A DNA stretch of 64,000 bases from the NCBI GenBank assembly GCA_029204225.1, contig CM055094.1:14260928-14324927 (forward strand), given 5' to 3'. The stretch is from Diphasiastrum complanatum (lineage: Eukaryota > Streptophyta > Lycopodiopsida > Lycopodiales > Lycopodiaceae). Below, in pieces: positions 1-11,552 of this stretch. Made by a program: the position numbers and the translations under genes. Position 1 is the first letter of the stretch. Every line of letters begins with the position of its first letter. Under the pieces are notes generated by a model. That model saw nothing but the letters and a program-made list of their open reading frames with translations, had not been told where the DNA came from and searched no databases.

Positions 1-11
1 AGTCAGGTATA

Positions 12-1704
12 GCGCGTCGAACCGATACCTGAGCTCTACAAAACCGATAGCTAGTAGCGAATGGGTGCGCATGAGTAATTGCGGTTCGTAAAAAGTATGA
101 ATCACTATCGCATGGATGTAGAGAACTGTAAGAACTTTAAGCAAAACAATTTTAGCATCGTCCATCAATATATATAGAGAAAATTTGAAATGATTGCAAA
201 TGTCGTGGGTTGGATGTCCGAGACTCGAATTACGATGATGATTTTTCCGAGACTTGCCAATCAAATCAAACTAAATATCCATCTATCATCAAAATGATTA
301 GTCGATATCGAATAAAACTGAATTAATTTCAACTAAAATATGGTCACATCTACAATTAAAGCTACAAAAGTATGGTGACGTCTACGATTTATTGCTGCAA
401 TTGACAATGTTAAGCTATAAATATTTGACTTTTTTTTATATCCAATCATTATAATTTCCTAAAATTCCAGCCGCCATTATTTGACCCAATAGCAAATCGA
501 CACACATATATTGCATGTGAAAACCAGAGAGGGTATTCCCGCGCGCTGAACCGATATTGGAAAATAATATGAATGATCAAAGCTTGATTTGATAGATTCT
601 CCTTAGCTTTGGACAGAATGAAGAGTCTACCAAATCAAGCTTTGATCATGCAAAATACATTCCAATAATTTCATAAATTTTCTAAAAACTTTTTTTCCTA
701 CAACAACGATTCGACGCGCGCAGTCCAAGTGAAAAATCAATGTCTTCTCCAAAGGCACGCTGATCCGATAGCCAGTATTTCATCCGATAGCTAATCGACA
801 CGCATATACAGCATTTGAAAACTAGAGTTGCTATTCTCGCGCACTGAACCGATAATGGATGGAATATGAATGATCAAAATTGAATTGATAAATTTTGCAT
901 AATCTTGGACACTATGAAGAGTCTACCGAATCAAGCTTTGAGCATGCGTAATGGGGTCCAATAGTTTTCAAATTTTCAATAAAAAATTTGTTCCTGCAAT
1001 AGCGATTCGATGCGCGCAGTCCAAATGGAGAATAACCATCTTCCGCCAGGCGCGCTGATCCGATATCTGATATGGAGAAAAATTATATTGGAACGCCTTA
1101 TGAACGACTAATGAAAATGTTCTGAATGAACATTGTTTCAAAAGAAAAAATTTCATCTTTACTCTGCTTAAATAGGATGAGAGATTGTAATAATTCTCCT
1201 CGTACACGTTTTTCAATGATATCCATTTATCATTTGTTTATTATTTGTTTAATAATTATTCAAGGAGGCTACTGATTGAATGTTTAATGTCTTCCGGCGC
1301 AGGTACAGATTCTAAGGTCAAGCTAATGATGATTCAATGAATCTAGTGATAGACGAGTTAATAAATTTCGACGTAGGTACAAATTTTTATCACTCTGATT
1401 GGTGGATAAATATAGGCTGTGTTTTTCAATTCGTTACTTGACAAATGTATGGCTGTGATCAACTAAATATGGGCACCACTTGCCATATTTCGATTGTGTG
1501 ATCTTTTATTCTGAACTCACTAGTCTTTTTGTTTTCTTTCTATCTCACGATATCGAATCGACACGCGCCTTTTCAAACATTGCATGGTCGGATTCATTCA
1601 GACGCACTGAATCAATCACCCATTTCTCGTCCTAGCGATATCGGATCAACACACACACTCTTGTTCATTCCTCTAATAACATTCTGTCGCGTTGAACCGA
1701 TATC
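12..1704. repeat. Array of an 18-bp motif in both orientations
   Basis: A motif close to GCGCGCTGAACCGATATC recurs at 12-29, 541-558, 755-772, 838-854, 1049-1067 and 1687-1704. Its reverse complement recurs at 707-721, 1002-1017, 1548-1569 and 1635-1656, with partial copies near 40-50, 493-505 and 783-802. The copies diverge at a few positions but keep the CG-rich half next to a GATATC-like half. The last copy ends 9 bp before the ATG at 1714. Arrays like this occur as transposase-binding subterminal repeats of DNA transposons; a promoter or replication role is also possible. The array probably continues left of the window. Confidence 0.7.
491..1075. repeat. Two diverged tandem units of about 298 bp
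   Basis: The stretch from 491 to about 788 is repeated from 789 to about 1075. Shared landmarks in order are an AATCGACAC block, the motif half GAACCGATA, ATGAATGATCAAA, GAAGAGTCTACC, AATCAAGCTTTGA, a CGATTCGA block and a CTGATCCGATA block. The units differ by many substitutions, so the duplication is old. Each unit carries several copies of the 18-bp motif. Confidence 0.65.
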
Positions 1705-1713
1705 AGGTTCAAT

Positions 1714-2304
1714 ATGGCTAGTTCCTCCATGACCTCAGATAACAAACTTTTGGATTGTTTTAATGCCAATGACATTCCATCTGAGAAATTAGAGTATTTT
1801 GCTAGTATTTTTTTTGCTCCCTTCGATATCGATAAGCTAGTTTATGAGAATTGTTATAATTTAATTTCTTTTCTTGATAATTTTTCTCAGATTATTAGTA
1901 CTCCTGTTTTGGATATAGATAGATTTTGTTTCGTTCATTTTCAGGACCTTGTGCATTCCCAACCATCCTCTAAGCATAAACACAATAGAAAGTACTCTAA
2001 CCTGCATGACCATTTCAAAAGAAATATATATTGTGATATCCACAAAAGAATATGTCGCCTTCTTATCAAAGGAATGGCATTCGTCTTTTACATATCTGTT
2101 GAAATTCCAGATGATGAGTCTGTTGAATCTGCAACTGTTCCATTGATCGAAGCATCTGCACCTACTCCAGTTGATGTAGATGATGCAAATATTGATATAG
2201 GGGTAGAAGCTGAAGCATCTATGACTTCAGATTATCAAAAAACTCTCCCTCGTTCTATAATCTCTCTGATTCTCTTCCATTTGCAACTCCTGTTAATTAA
2301 TTAA
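1714..2304 (+). CDS. Unrecognised 196-residue protein
   Basis: Open for 197 codons from an ATG just 9 bp after the last upstream 18-bp motif. I do not recognise the family. The N-terminal two thirds are mixed and hydrophobic (FFAPFDIDKL, YNLISFLDNF); residues 130-170 are acidic and proline/valine rich (VEIPDDESVE, DVDDANIDIG). There is no clear signal peptide or catalytic motif. AT-rich codon use matches the next coding blocks, which suggests this is the first part of a longer intron-containing gene running to 3214. The C-terminal residues after about 185 may be intron read-through. It could be a protein of an unclassified mobile element or endogenous virus, or a lineage-specific gene. Confidence 0.4.
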   Translation: MASSSMTSDNKLLDCFNANDIPSEKLEYFASIFFAPFDIDKLVYENCYNLISFLDNFSQIISTPVLDIDRFCFVHFQDLVHSQPSSKHKHNRKYSNLHDHFKRNIYCDIHKRICRLLIKGMAFVFYISVEIPDDESVESATVPLIEASAPTPVDVDDANIDIGVEAEASMTSDYQKTLPRSIISLILFHLQLLLIN

Positions 2305-2385
2305 CTCTACTCAACGTTTTCTTATATTTTATAAATAATGAAAGTTATATCTCATTTAATGATATTAAAGATGTTTTGAATTTGA

Positions 2386-2677
2386 GATGAAATCCTCTCA
2401 ATTTTTGCTCAAAATTTATCTGAATTTTTTGACATTGTTGATTACTCATATGATGACCTTGAAAGTGAGATAGATTATGATATAGATGGCAATTGGAAAT
2501 CTGGCAATGAGGCCTTGGAGGCCATGATTGAAAAATCTAAAGCCTATAAAAAAACTTTGCCTACAGAGGAAGAATTTTTGGAATTCCAAAAAAAATATCC
2601 CCCACGGAAATGTAGAGGCCATTGGAGGACATGACATTAGTAGAGCAAACGTCGTTGATTACGATGATTATGATCTG
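2386..2677 (+). CDS. Probable internal exon, acidic, unrecognised
   Basis: One frame is open from 2386 to a TGA at 2632 and encodes an acidic stretch (VDYSYDDLESEIDYDIDG) followed by a lysine/glutamate-rich part (EEFLEFQKKYPP). Coding character then continues in another frame (ISRANVVDYDDYDL) up to a good splice donor at 2678 (CTG|GTACGT). The frame change around 2632 looks like a one-base indel, so the gene may be broken. The acidic composition resembles the end of the ORF at 1714-2304, supporting one gene. Function unknown. Confidence 0.3.
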
Positions 2678-2777
2678 GTACGTAGATATTATATTGGTAT
2701 TGATATTGTTCAGTTTTTTTATTGAGTTTGTAGTGCTATATATAATTCTAAATTTATTTTCTTTTCTCGTTTACAAG

Positions 2778-3214
2778 ATGCTATTGAAATAGATGCCTTT
2801 GGTATGAGACGTGGAGGCGTCCGTGGTGTATCAATCGGGAGAAAAGATGTGTCTCTATCTCATTATTTGAAACACTTTCAAAATAATGAGATTTGTATAT
2901 ATTATTCATCTTTTAATCCATATGCAACCATTGTCATTATGGCCATCAAATCATTATCAATTTGTTTAGGAGGCCATAAGTACGCAAGAGGAACATCTAA
3001 AATAATTTTTGTGAAAAGAGATTTGGCTATTAAGATATTGGGTTATACTCCCAATGAGACTACGAAAAGATCATCTGCAATGGCCCTTTATTCGGGTTAC
3101 ATTGATATGAGCAAGATAAAAAATTTAGAATTTTTGGATCCATATAAAAGGAGATTATTCCTTTATGACAATACCATCCGTCTGAATCTTGAAGAGGATG
3201 ATGATGATAATTAA
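2778..3214 (+). CDS. Probable last exon, unrecognised protein
   Basis: An acceptor (TTTACAAG|ATG) ends a possible 100-bp intron at 2678-2777. The exon then reads through to a TAA at 3214 and encodes about 145 residues: a basic glycine-rich start (GMRRGGVRGVSIGRK), a hydrophobic middle (ATIVIMAIKSLSICLGG), then a mixed part ending in an acidic tail (LEEDDDDN). No family is recognised. The exon phase does not match the upstream exon in the simplest model, so either there is another indel or the splice sites differ. It stops 29 bp before the convergent ORF on the other strand. Confidence 0.35.
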
Positions 3215-3243
3215 ATAATAATCTGTAATAGATTTTTGATATA

Positions 3244-3945
3244 TTACAAGGATTTCTCTTTTGTAATGAATTTGAATGCCTTTCGAAATATCGTAATAAA
3301 CAGTTTATATGACAACATACTTGAATACTCGAATTCTTTTTTTCTGATTGCCGCTATGTGTAGGTAAGTCATTACTCTCTTTCTTTTCCTCTTCATCATT
3401 GTCTTATTGATAATTTTTATATCAACAATAGATTTTAAACTGTCGGATCGCAACTTTTCCATGGATTCTAACATTTCTTGGTTTGATCCCCGAAGAGTAG
3501 TGACAGTAGCATTCAACTTTGACATAACAATCTTGAGTGCATTGTTTTCAACACTAGTGTGTTGTACATAATGAAGCAATTGTTGATTTGCACTTTGCAA
3601 TTGTTGATTAGCAAACTGTAATTGTTGATTAAGACAAGATATGCTATGCATTCCAATATCACACAACCTTTGACAATATCCAAGTAATCCGCTATTTCCT
3701 TCACATACATATATGAGAAGATGAGTTACGGACTTAAAATCTGGACAGAAATTGGTAGCTTGATTATTAGGATAAATTGATCCATCCACCCACAAATCTA
3801 TATTCATATGATTATTCATTCTCAATTCTCTAACTATTGCAGTAGCATTCTCTACAACTTTCGCATTTTTCTTAATAATTGGAGTGCATTCCATCGGAAG
3901 AGCAACATGCAAATGGAACATTGACATTGTTAAAGCTACAATCAT
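3244..3945 (-). CDS. Unrecognised coiled-coil protein
   Basis: A 233-codon minus-strand ORF converging on the plus-strand gene. Residues about 105-125 are a glutamine/asparagine-rich heptad stretch (LNQQLQFANQQLQSANQQLL), followed by more predicted helix with leucine spacing. A basic cluster KRKRKR lies near residue 190 and could be a nuclear localisation signal. Coding character continues upstream to about 4170 in another frame (for example KTENLGVLNAKTEAGEAELL), with one stop and a possible small intron after 4000, so the true start is probably beyond 3945. The family is unknown. Its pairing with the 1714-3214 ORFs suggests both belong to one unit. Confidence 0.4.
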   Translation of the reverse strand: MIVALTMSMFHLHVALPMECTPIIKKNAKVVENATAIVRELRMNNHMNIDLWVDGSIYPNNQATNFCPDFKSVTHLLIYVCEGNSGLLGYCQRLCDIGMHSISCLNQQLQFANQQLQSANQQLLHYVQHTSVENNALKIVMSKLNATVTTLRGSNQEMLESMEKLRSDSLKSIVDIKIINKTMMKRKRKRVMTYLHIAAIRKKEFEYSSMLSYKLFITIFRKAFKFITKEKSL

Positions 3946-4170
3946 GTAAATGAATCAAACTATCATATCTAGCATTCCTTACTTTTGTAATGTTTATGTC
4001 GCATTGAAAAATCGTCCCACCTCATATTTCACTATAAGCATACAGTGATTTCAAAAGTTCTGCCTCTCCCGCTTCAGTTTTTGCATTGAGCACACCAAGA
4101 TTTTCAGTCTTCTCATCCTGAATTTTGGAATGAGCATGAAGAGAAGTTATTATATTTCATGCTTATCTAA

Positions 4171-5553
4171 CTAATGTCTGAAGTTAACCATACTAGTTAA
4201 ACGTCGGGCAAGGCCGAAAACTTGAAAAACAACGACCAGAAGTTACCGGTTTTCATTCTCTCTCTACGTAACCTCTCTCTAAAGTGAAATTTCTTAAAGG
4301 GCCCATATTTCCCCTAATGCATTTAACTATGGTTAGGCAAGAATCAATTTTGGATGTGAGTACAATGGTCAGAATGGTTAACATTGGAAATGGTGAGGGC
4401 ATATGTGTAAAGTATGCCAAGGTTATGTACACAATCTCTAACTATGAAACCTAGTCAAGATGTAGAAACATCCAAAAGATCTTAAAACTTTTTAAATGGA
4501 CCATCACGGTGGTGGATCTATTTTGCATTTGCTTTGGTTGTATTGACATGATGGATACAGTGGTGGGGAGATAAGCTCCTTGGTGAGAGGCCTATGTACT
4601 GGTCAAATCATAGTTGGCAACGTCAAGCATGGGAAGTTGAGCCTACACGGGATGTAGGAGAGGCAAATCATCATCAGTATCTTTGGGAGATGGGCGAGCT
4701 ACTCAGGTATATTCTATGGTGAGTTTTGCGTACATTCATTCATTGACTCCTTGGTAGACTCTTGTGCTTGGAGCATGGAGAATGGACGGAAATTAATTTT
4801 CAGGACTTATTGGATAGTTGGATATGCTTGGACGTGGGGGCTTCTTGATGATAGGTGTTGGCCATGGTTGAGGATCTGATTTGGAGACCAGTGGTGTAGC
4901 AACGGATCTATAGGTTACAGGTGCTGATATGACAAGATACCACAGTTTGCGCAAGCCTGGTGATGTATTTGACGTATTCGTGTTGGTTTGCATGAATCTG
5001 TGCTTGCATGTCACTTTGTCATGGGAGTCTAGATCTGAGTCCAAATTGTATGTGCTTATGCATTTGCTACGTATGAAACAAAGTAGTCATGTGGATGCTC
5101 AGTGACTTGTCGTTATGTCTACTAGTTGTCTATCTGGTGAGGGTATAATCTTATGGTGGCAGTAAGATTTCCTCATGTTGAGCCTTAGTCACTCATTTAT
5201 GTGAGCTTTACAGGTTTGTGCTTGTAAGAGCCTGATAGGATGTCAGTCTAGCTAGATGGAGGATGTAAGTCTCGTGGTGGCAGTGGGATTTTCTCAGTTT
5301 GAGCCATGTTGCTCATGTGGTCCACTTGTGTTTAAGTCGGATTGGGGACGAGTCAGTTGGTGAGAGTGTGGCAGACTCTCTATATGAGCATTGTATTTGC
5401 ATGATACTTTGTGTGACAAACATGGTTGTTTGATGGTGTGCTTGAGTTGAGTCAAGTACAAGGTAGCAGAGATATGCATAATATCTTTTGGACATTCCAA
5501 ATGCTGCTAGAGTAAATTTATTTACTCCTATCACATTTGAGCTTAAAGGAGGG
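4171..5553. other. Non-coding internal part of an LTR element
   Basis: No coding frame of note. The right end is a purine run (AAAGGAGGG) directly before an LTR start at 5554, so this is probably the 3' internal region of a plus-strand LTR element. Two related blocks, at about 5149-5215 and 5272-5330, share GTGGCAGTRRGATTT and TTGAGCC segments. The left boundary is not visible. Confidence 0.4.
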
Positions 5554-6007
5554 TGTTAGAAATCAGTTTGATCTGATTCATTAGTATAAGCTTCAAATGT
5601 GATATTGTAATTAGTGTACAGTTAATTAGCTTTACTGTATTTGGTTGTTATCGGGACGTGACCCACTATCGTCATATCAGTGGGCACTACTCCAGGCGTT
5701 GGCTACTGGGATGAGCCGAGTAGCCACATGTAGAAAAATTAGCCTATATAGTGTATTTTTTATTGTTTATGCTATACTCAAGGGCATGTCCTGGGTTTGT
5801 CAGTATTTTAGCCCATTTTGGGCCGTTTAGTCAGACAAGTGTTAACACTTGTCGAGCCCATGCATGTTGGGGATTTTGGCATATGTACAATTTTCTCTTT
5901 GTAATCTAAAGCTTTCGTTGTGCCATATTTGAGAGTTTGTGAGGAGAGTCTATGGTGATTGATTGATGTGATCAGCATACTGCACTAGATCCTAATAGGA
6001 TTTAACA
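5554..6007 (+). repeat. LTR of a copia-like element (454 bp)
   Basis: Begins TGTTAGAAAT after a polypurine tract and ends GGATTTAACA, so the ends are inverted TGTTA/TAACA. The 3' third (about 5880-5985: TTTGTAATCTAAAGC, GTTGTGCCAT, GAGAGTTTGTGAGGAG) clearly matches the LTR at 14127-14736, which is followed by a primer binding site. This supports the same family. No matching 5' LTR lies upstream in the window. Confidence 0.65.
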
Positions 6008-6249
6008 GATCACTCATCCAACAGGATTAAAGAGCTGCTAAGAAGGGGTCCAATAGCATTAGAGGATGGACTACCTCGTTTTACTACTTGTAGGAGAATC
6101 TACCTCATTTGATGTCATTGATATTGTGGAGATCTATGTGATTTTGGGAGTTCTAGTCATCTTGAGTGTCTTCTCTCTCTACCCAAAGCTTATTGGATGC
6201 ATTCTCTCTCTATTTGAGGAGATGAGCTTTTCATACTCCCAAGTGTTGT

Positions 6250-6615
6250 TAGAAATCAAGGCACCATAATCTTAGGCATGGCTTTAAACCACTCCTTAGG
6301 TTGGAGTGCATCTTGAAAATCTCTTGGCTCATCATGAGAAATGAAAAATGCATTATATGAGCCATCCTCCACTTGCTTGCCTTTCTCCACATATGTGAGC
6401 CTCCTTGGTTCAGATCTCTCTCCCATAGATCTTCGTGGTGTAATTTCTTGAAGATCCTCCTCCTTAAGCCTTGACCCCACTGCATCTTTATTGGCATCAA
6501 GATTGGTAAATGGTAAATTTCCATAAGGTAGCTTGATGTGGGCCCCATCCAAGTTGAGCTTTTGATCTTCATGAAAGATCACATCTCTACTTACAACATG
6601 ATAAAAATACTGCAA
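6250..6615 (-). pseudogene. Copia integrase-RT linker fragment
   Basis: Minus-strand reading contains SRDVIFHED, the typical end of the copia integrase domain. After it come a linker with TPRRSMGERSEPRRLTY and the beginning of the RT region (ALQPKEWFKAM). The linker matches that of the neighbouring minus-strand copia at 8790-9047 (TPRRSSRVRMEPLRLTY), so both belong to related families. It stops at 6256 and has no catalytic motifs left. A second frame over the same bases is a shadow. Confidence 0.7.
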
Positions 6616-6779
6616 AATAATCCCATTTTATCCTAGAAATGATGGAGAAAGCACCTACTTAAGATCCAAACAAGATCTAGAAGCTAGATTACTAATCAAT
6701 GCATTGATTCCTAGCTTATCTTGGCTTGAACTCCATGAATTAGCTCCAAAACTCTTCACACGTGTGAAAGTACGGCTTG

Positions 6780-7276
6780 TTGTTGCCAGTGTACTGTACC
6801 TACAACTCCAAACTCATTCAATCATCACAAAAAATCATATTCCAATAGCATTCATCAATCAAATCATAGACTCAAACTAGTCAAGAAGGAAAATCTCGAT
6901 TTTGCTCATAATTGGATGGAAATCCCATCACATATTTATACATGTAGAGCTCGGATCTGAGCATGTTAGGGCTTTATCTATTCATCATAACCTAACCCTA
7001 ACATCTAACCTAGATATCCACTTAATCCACCCTGTTTAGGGTCAATGCCTCGAGATCCAAAAACAATGAGAAAAATGCTATTTTTAGCTCCTACTTTTTC
7101 TCTACCCTATCTATGCACTCTTTGGTCATATCTCAATGGTATGATTCCAAAGCTAGGTTAATGATTTGACCTAGAATAAGGTATCCTATGCTTTTGGCAC
7201 GTGTGACATCCCACAACATGGCCTCAAAGTCATTCACAAGTGGTAATTGTGCAAACTAGCTTGTGTAAATTTAACA
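6780..7276 (-). repeat. 3' LTR of the minus-strand copia
   Basis: On the minus strand a purine tract (GAGGAGGAG, 7277-7288) directly follows the pol stop, and an LTR-type start TGTTAAATTT begins at 7276. The far end is placed near 6780, where the minus strand reads CAACAACA, but this boundary is uncertain. No other copy in the window fixes it. Confidence 0.45.
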
Positions 7277-7289
7277 CTCCTCCTCACAA

Positions 7290-9047
7290 CTAGTTTGAAG
7301 ATAACATAGACTGGCTTATCAACCCTAGGGCTGATCTTAACTTCACAAATGCAGCTCTTTGAAGTGGTTTAGTGAGGGCATTAGCAATACATTCACTACT
7401 TGCCACATGCTCCAAAGATATCTCCTTTGATTGCACCTTCTCTCTCACAAAATGATGAGAGATCTTAATGTGTTTTGACCTTGCATGGAAGATTGGATTG
7501 GTTGCAAGGTGTTGGGCTGAGATGTTGTCATTGTAGAGAATTGAAACAAAATCTAAACTCATGACTTTCAGCTCCATAAGTAGCCTCTTGATCCATAATA
7601 GCTCCTTTGTTGTAGTGGTGAGAGCTTTATACTCGGCTTCGGTTGAAGAAAGTGAGATAAATTTCTTGTTTCTTTGACAACCAAGAAACTACTCCTCCAC
7701 CAATGAATGTTGCATAGGCACTTGTGGACTTCCTATCCCTTTTTTCACCTGCCAAATCCGAGTCACTAAAGGCATGTAAATCAATGACATGTCCTCTATG
7801 GAGAATTCCATGATCTAGAGTACCTGAGATGTATCTCAAGATCCTTTAAGCATTTTTCCAATGTATCACTAATGGATCTTGCATATATTGACTTAGCCTA
7901 CACACACTAAAGCATAGATCAGGCCTAGTTATGCTGATCCACATTAAGGAGCCTATAAGCTGCCTATAAAGAGTGATGTCCATAAAGGATGCTTCATCAC
8001 TTTTATTGAGCACTTTACATCTTGCTCCATTGGTGTTTCTACATGCTGGCAATCTTGCATCTTGAATCTATTGAGAAAACTTCGAGCATACTTAGTTTGA
8101 CTAATAAAGATGAAATCTGAACCTCTAAGTAGTTCTATGCCCAATATAAAGCAAAGTTGACCAAGATCTATCATGTTAAATTCTAGTGATAGACTTTTCT
8201 TGGTTTTCTCAATACCATCAATGTTATCACCACTAAGGATGATGTCATCTACATAAATCAATAAAAGTACAATGCCATTTACATCATACATTATGTACAA
8301 AGTTGGATCATATTGACTTTGACTAAGAAATCGTAAATTCTTCAATTCAAGGTCTTGATGCTTATAAGCTCCTTTGAAGATGACACACTTTACCTTCCAC
8401 CCCAAGCTTGATAAAGCCTTGGGGCTGCTCCTTGAAGATGTCTTCTTCCAAATAACCATTTAAGAATGCATTAGAAACATCCATTTGAGTGAGAATCCAA
8501 CTAAAATGTGAAGCAAGTGCAAGAAGTAACCTTATTGTGACCATCTTGGCCACGGGTGCAAAAGTTTCTTCAAAATCTATGCCCTTTGCTTGAGCATATC
8601 CTTTGGCAACTAACCTTGCATTGTGTTTTCTTACACTTCCATCCATATTGAGTTTTAGCTTAAAAACCCCTTTACTTCCAATCACATTCTTAAGAGGTCT
8701 ATCAGCAAGGATCCATGTGCCATTCTCCATCAAAGCATTATATTCATCTATCATAGCTTGAAACCATTCCTTTGAACTCAATGCATCTTCTACACATGAA
8801 GTTCTTCAAAACTTGAAATGAGTGCAAAGGATGAAGATGGATTACCCTTGACTTGCTTCTCCTTGTCTTGGTATGTGAGCCTCAATGGCTCCATTCTTAC
8901 CCTTGATGATCTTCTTGGAGTGATTGGTTCACTTGGCTCTAGCTCCTCCTCAAGATCTATGACATCTTGATCCTCGAGGGAGGCATCTACCATCAATGGG
9001 GAGGAATCTACCATCACAAGCGTAGATAAGCTATCTATAGTTTTCAT
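7290..9047 (-). pseudogene. Copia pol: linker, reverse transcriptase, RNase H
   Basis: Read on the minus strand, in order: the integrase-RT linker (9047-8790, TPRRSSRVRMEPLRLTY); the RT start (8781 on, KEWFQAMIDEYNAL, ARLVAKGYAQAKGIDFEETF, QMDVSNAFLNG); the RT catalytic box YVDDIILSG (about 8240); and RNase H (FSDSDLAGEKRDRKSTS near 7770, then KHIKISHHFVREK and ANALTKPL to 7290). This is the classical Ty1/copia order with RNase H last. Gag, protease and most of integrase are absent upstream. Frameshifts or stops near 8790, 8365, 7950, 7845 and 7627 show it is dead. The ORFs between are pieces of one reading frame. A purine tract and an LTR follow. Confidence 0.9.
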
Positions 9048-10784
9048 GCAGTTGGTTGTATTTGCAGGAGCCTAGGCTTGGCACAGGTGTTGGAATTTCC
9101 ATGGTGCAGATTCTCAGGTGAGATCAGAGATAAGCCTAGAGGGAGTCACTCAGAGCCATATAGCTCAGTACGATCAAGGAGACAGTGGTCTCGGGATCCC
9201 ATGAGCGATGACTCAGGGACAAGCTTGCGTTGACATGGTGTTGGGTGGAACATAGCCAGGGAGAGCAAGCAGATGCTAGGAGCTGTGAAAGTACTATACT
9301 TTAGGACCATAAATGGATCTACAAAAGATCCACAAGAGTGATTGGATGCTTGCTTAACAATCTATCAAAAAACTAGACACAAAAAAGTTGATCTAGATTG
9401 GCAATTTAACAAACAACAAGCATTAACAATCAAAAGCATTGATAAACATTGAAATCCGAGCCCACACGTGTGTACTACAGGCTTTAGTACGGCCTTCAAC
9501 CTGGGAAACAAGTAGAAATTGATTTTGTTTCATTTGGATCACAAAAACTCAATGTACATAGTGAACTAGCTTGAGATTGCCAATGAGCTCCAAAAATTTT
9601 CTATCTTCTCACTATGGAGAGAGGGAATACATAGCAAATTCGACTTCCTTCTTGAAGTTAGGTGGATTTCCAGCATGTAATAAGGAAGTTAACTCACTCT
9701 CCTTGATCTAAAATGAAACCCTAGTCTATTTCCTAGAGTTATGCTTAGCTAGTTGGTCAAATTTTCACCTTAAACTTAGGTGTAGGTCCTATAAAGTAGG
9801 GATGACCACCAAATAGACATGACCAACTCTCTTGACTTGACCTAACCTACATTAGAATGGGTTTCCCATGTGGCATCATGGCCTCACATGTGTGGGACCC
9901 ACTTGTGTACACAATTTACACTATTCTACATGGTTTTTGATCAAGCTAGATTTGCCAATTTTTGGCAATTCTTCACAGGAGCCAAGTGTGTTGAAAAATG
10001 AAAAATCATCTATCTTGACTTTAGACTTTGGCAAAGTTTTTTCTGTGTGTATGTAATATTTCATATTGTAAATGCCAAATTTGGCCTAGAAGAAACTTGA
10101 GCTACATGGTTTCTTGAGTCTAGTTGGTCATATACAACATGCATATAGAATGTAGACATAGAAATGCCAATTATGGGCTTGTAGAAACTCGTGGCATATC
10201 ACATGCAATGTTTGTAAGTGATCCATAGTGGCATGCAAGGCATGCACAAAGTGAATTGGACACATGCATGGTGATTTGGACAATTCTAGTTTAGAATTTG
10301 ACACTTGGTAAAAGTATGTAGAAATGCATGCATGTAAAGTGACAAATGTCACTAGTTTGATAGTTTTTACTTTTAGATGTGGATGAAAGTAGGAGAGAGA
10401 TGGTTCTACCTCGAGCTACTCCAATCTCCATAAATATGTTTAGGCTCTCTCATAATTTTTTATGAAGAACTAAGCTTTGAAGCTATTCCATGTCAATTTG
10501 GATCTATTCTATTGTTTGCTTGAATTTTGCTCTCTCTTTCTCTCTCTAACTCGAGTAGAGGATTATGCTAATGCATTAAATTCTTGTACCTCTTCTCTTT
10601 TGATTTTGAATGCAATTATTCTTTGATTATTAGCATGCTAGATTGTGCTTTGGCCATAGATTCTTGTACTAGATCTTGATATTCAATCTAGAATCAAATT
10701 ATGTGCTAAACACAAAGCTTAACAAGATCATTCACACTTGAAGGATTGTTCCCCATGCGTGTGAACTTGCTGGAATTTTATCTT
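9048..10784. other. Non-coding, probably old LTR sequence
   Basis: No convincing coding region. The sequence around 9470-9510 (CACACGTGTG, TTTAGTACGGCC) resembles 6760-6780, and the part just before 10784 behaves like the 3' end of an LTR since it precedes a primer binding site. A full LTR start cannot be placed. Confidence 0.35.
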
Positions 10785-10796
10785 CGTATCAGAGCC
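10785..10796 (+). other. Copia primer binding site (initiator Met tRNA)
   Basis: CGTATCAGAGCC differs from the standard plant copia site TGGTATCAGAGCC only at its 5' end. It marks the start of the internal region of the plus-strand copia whose gag begins at 11553, so the 5' LTR ends at about 10783. Confidence 0.7.
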
Positions 10797-11552
10797 AAAT
10801 TAAGCTTTGCATGCTATTATCACTGTTTATGCAAGAATTTGTGAGCCCAATTCAAGCAAAAAAGTTGTTTATCACTTTTCTTTACCCTTTTTTGAAAAAT
10901 GTTTGGATCAAAGAGGATAGAATCAAGATTTTCATATCAGAACTGACATTGTATGGAATTCTGGAATTCCGCATGTGTGAAAATCAAATATTTTTAGACC
11001 TCTTTACTTCCTTCATCTTTGGTCCAAAGGTATTGATGTTATAGCTTGATGGAAAGCTTATAAGGAGTACTTTCCATTGCAATTGATCTCAAATCAATTT
11101 GATGTGTCTATCAAGAGTTATAAGCTCTTAAATAGGGTAGGGAGAGCTCCAAAATTTGAGTGACCAGTTTTTTGATTTTATCCAATTTAGCTCGACTCAC
11201 AATCCAATGTTTTGAGTAATCGACACAAGAAACTTGAGATCTAGACATAGTTTGGAGTTATTAAACACATTGAGCCTTCTTTGAATCAATAGTGTTTTCT
11301 TTTGAAGCATCTAACACATGTCAAAAGTAGAATCAAAACTTGTCTATACTCCTCAATTCATTTTGAGAGATTATCTAGTTTTTATCGTCTTGCGGAATAT
11401 TTGAGACCTATCTCAAATATAATTGCAAGATTTCACATAGGATTTGGTAGCACACCCTTGAAAATTCCTATAGTGAAAGAGAGTAGCAACATCTAGTTTG
11501 TTTGGAACAAGATCAAAAATATAATTGTCCAATAGCAAGAAGTCTTCACAAT

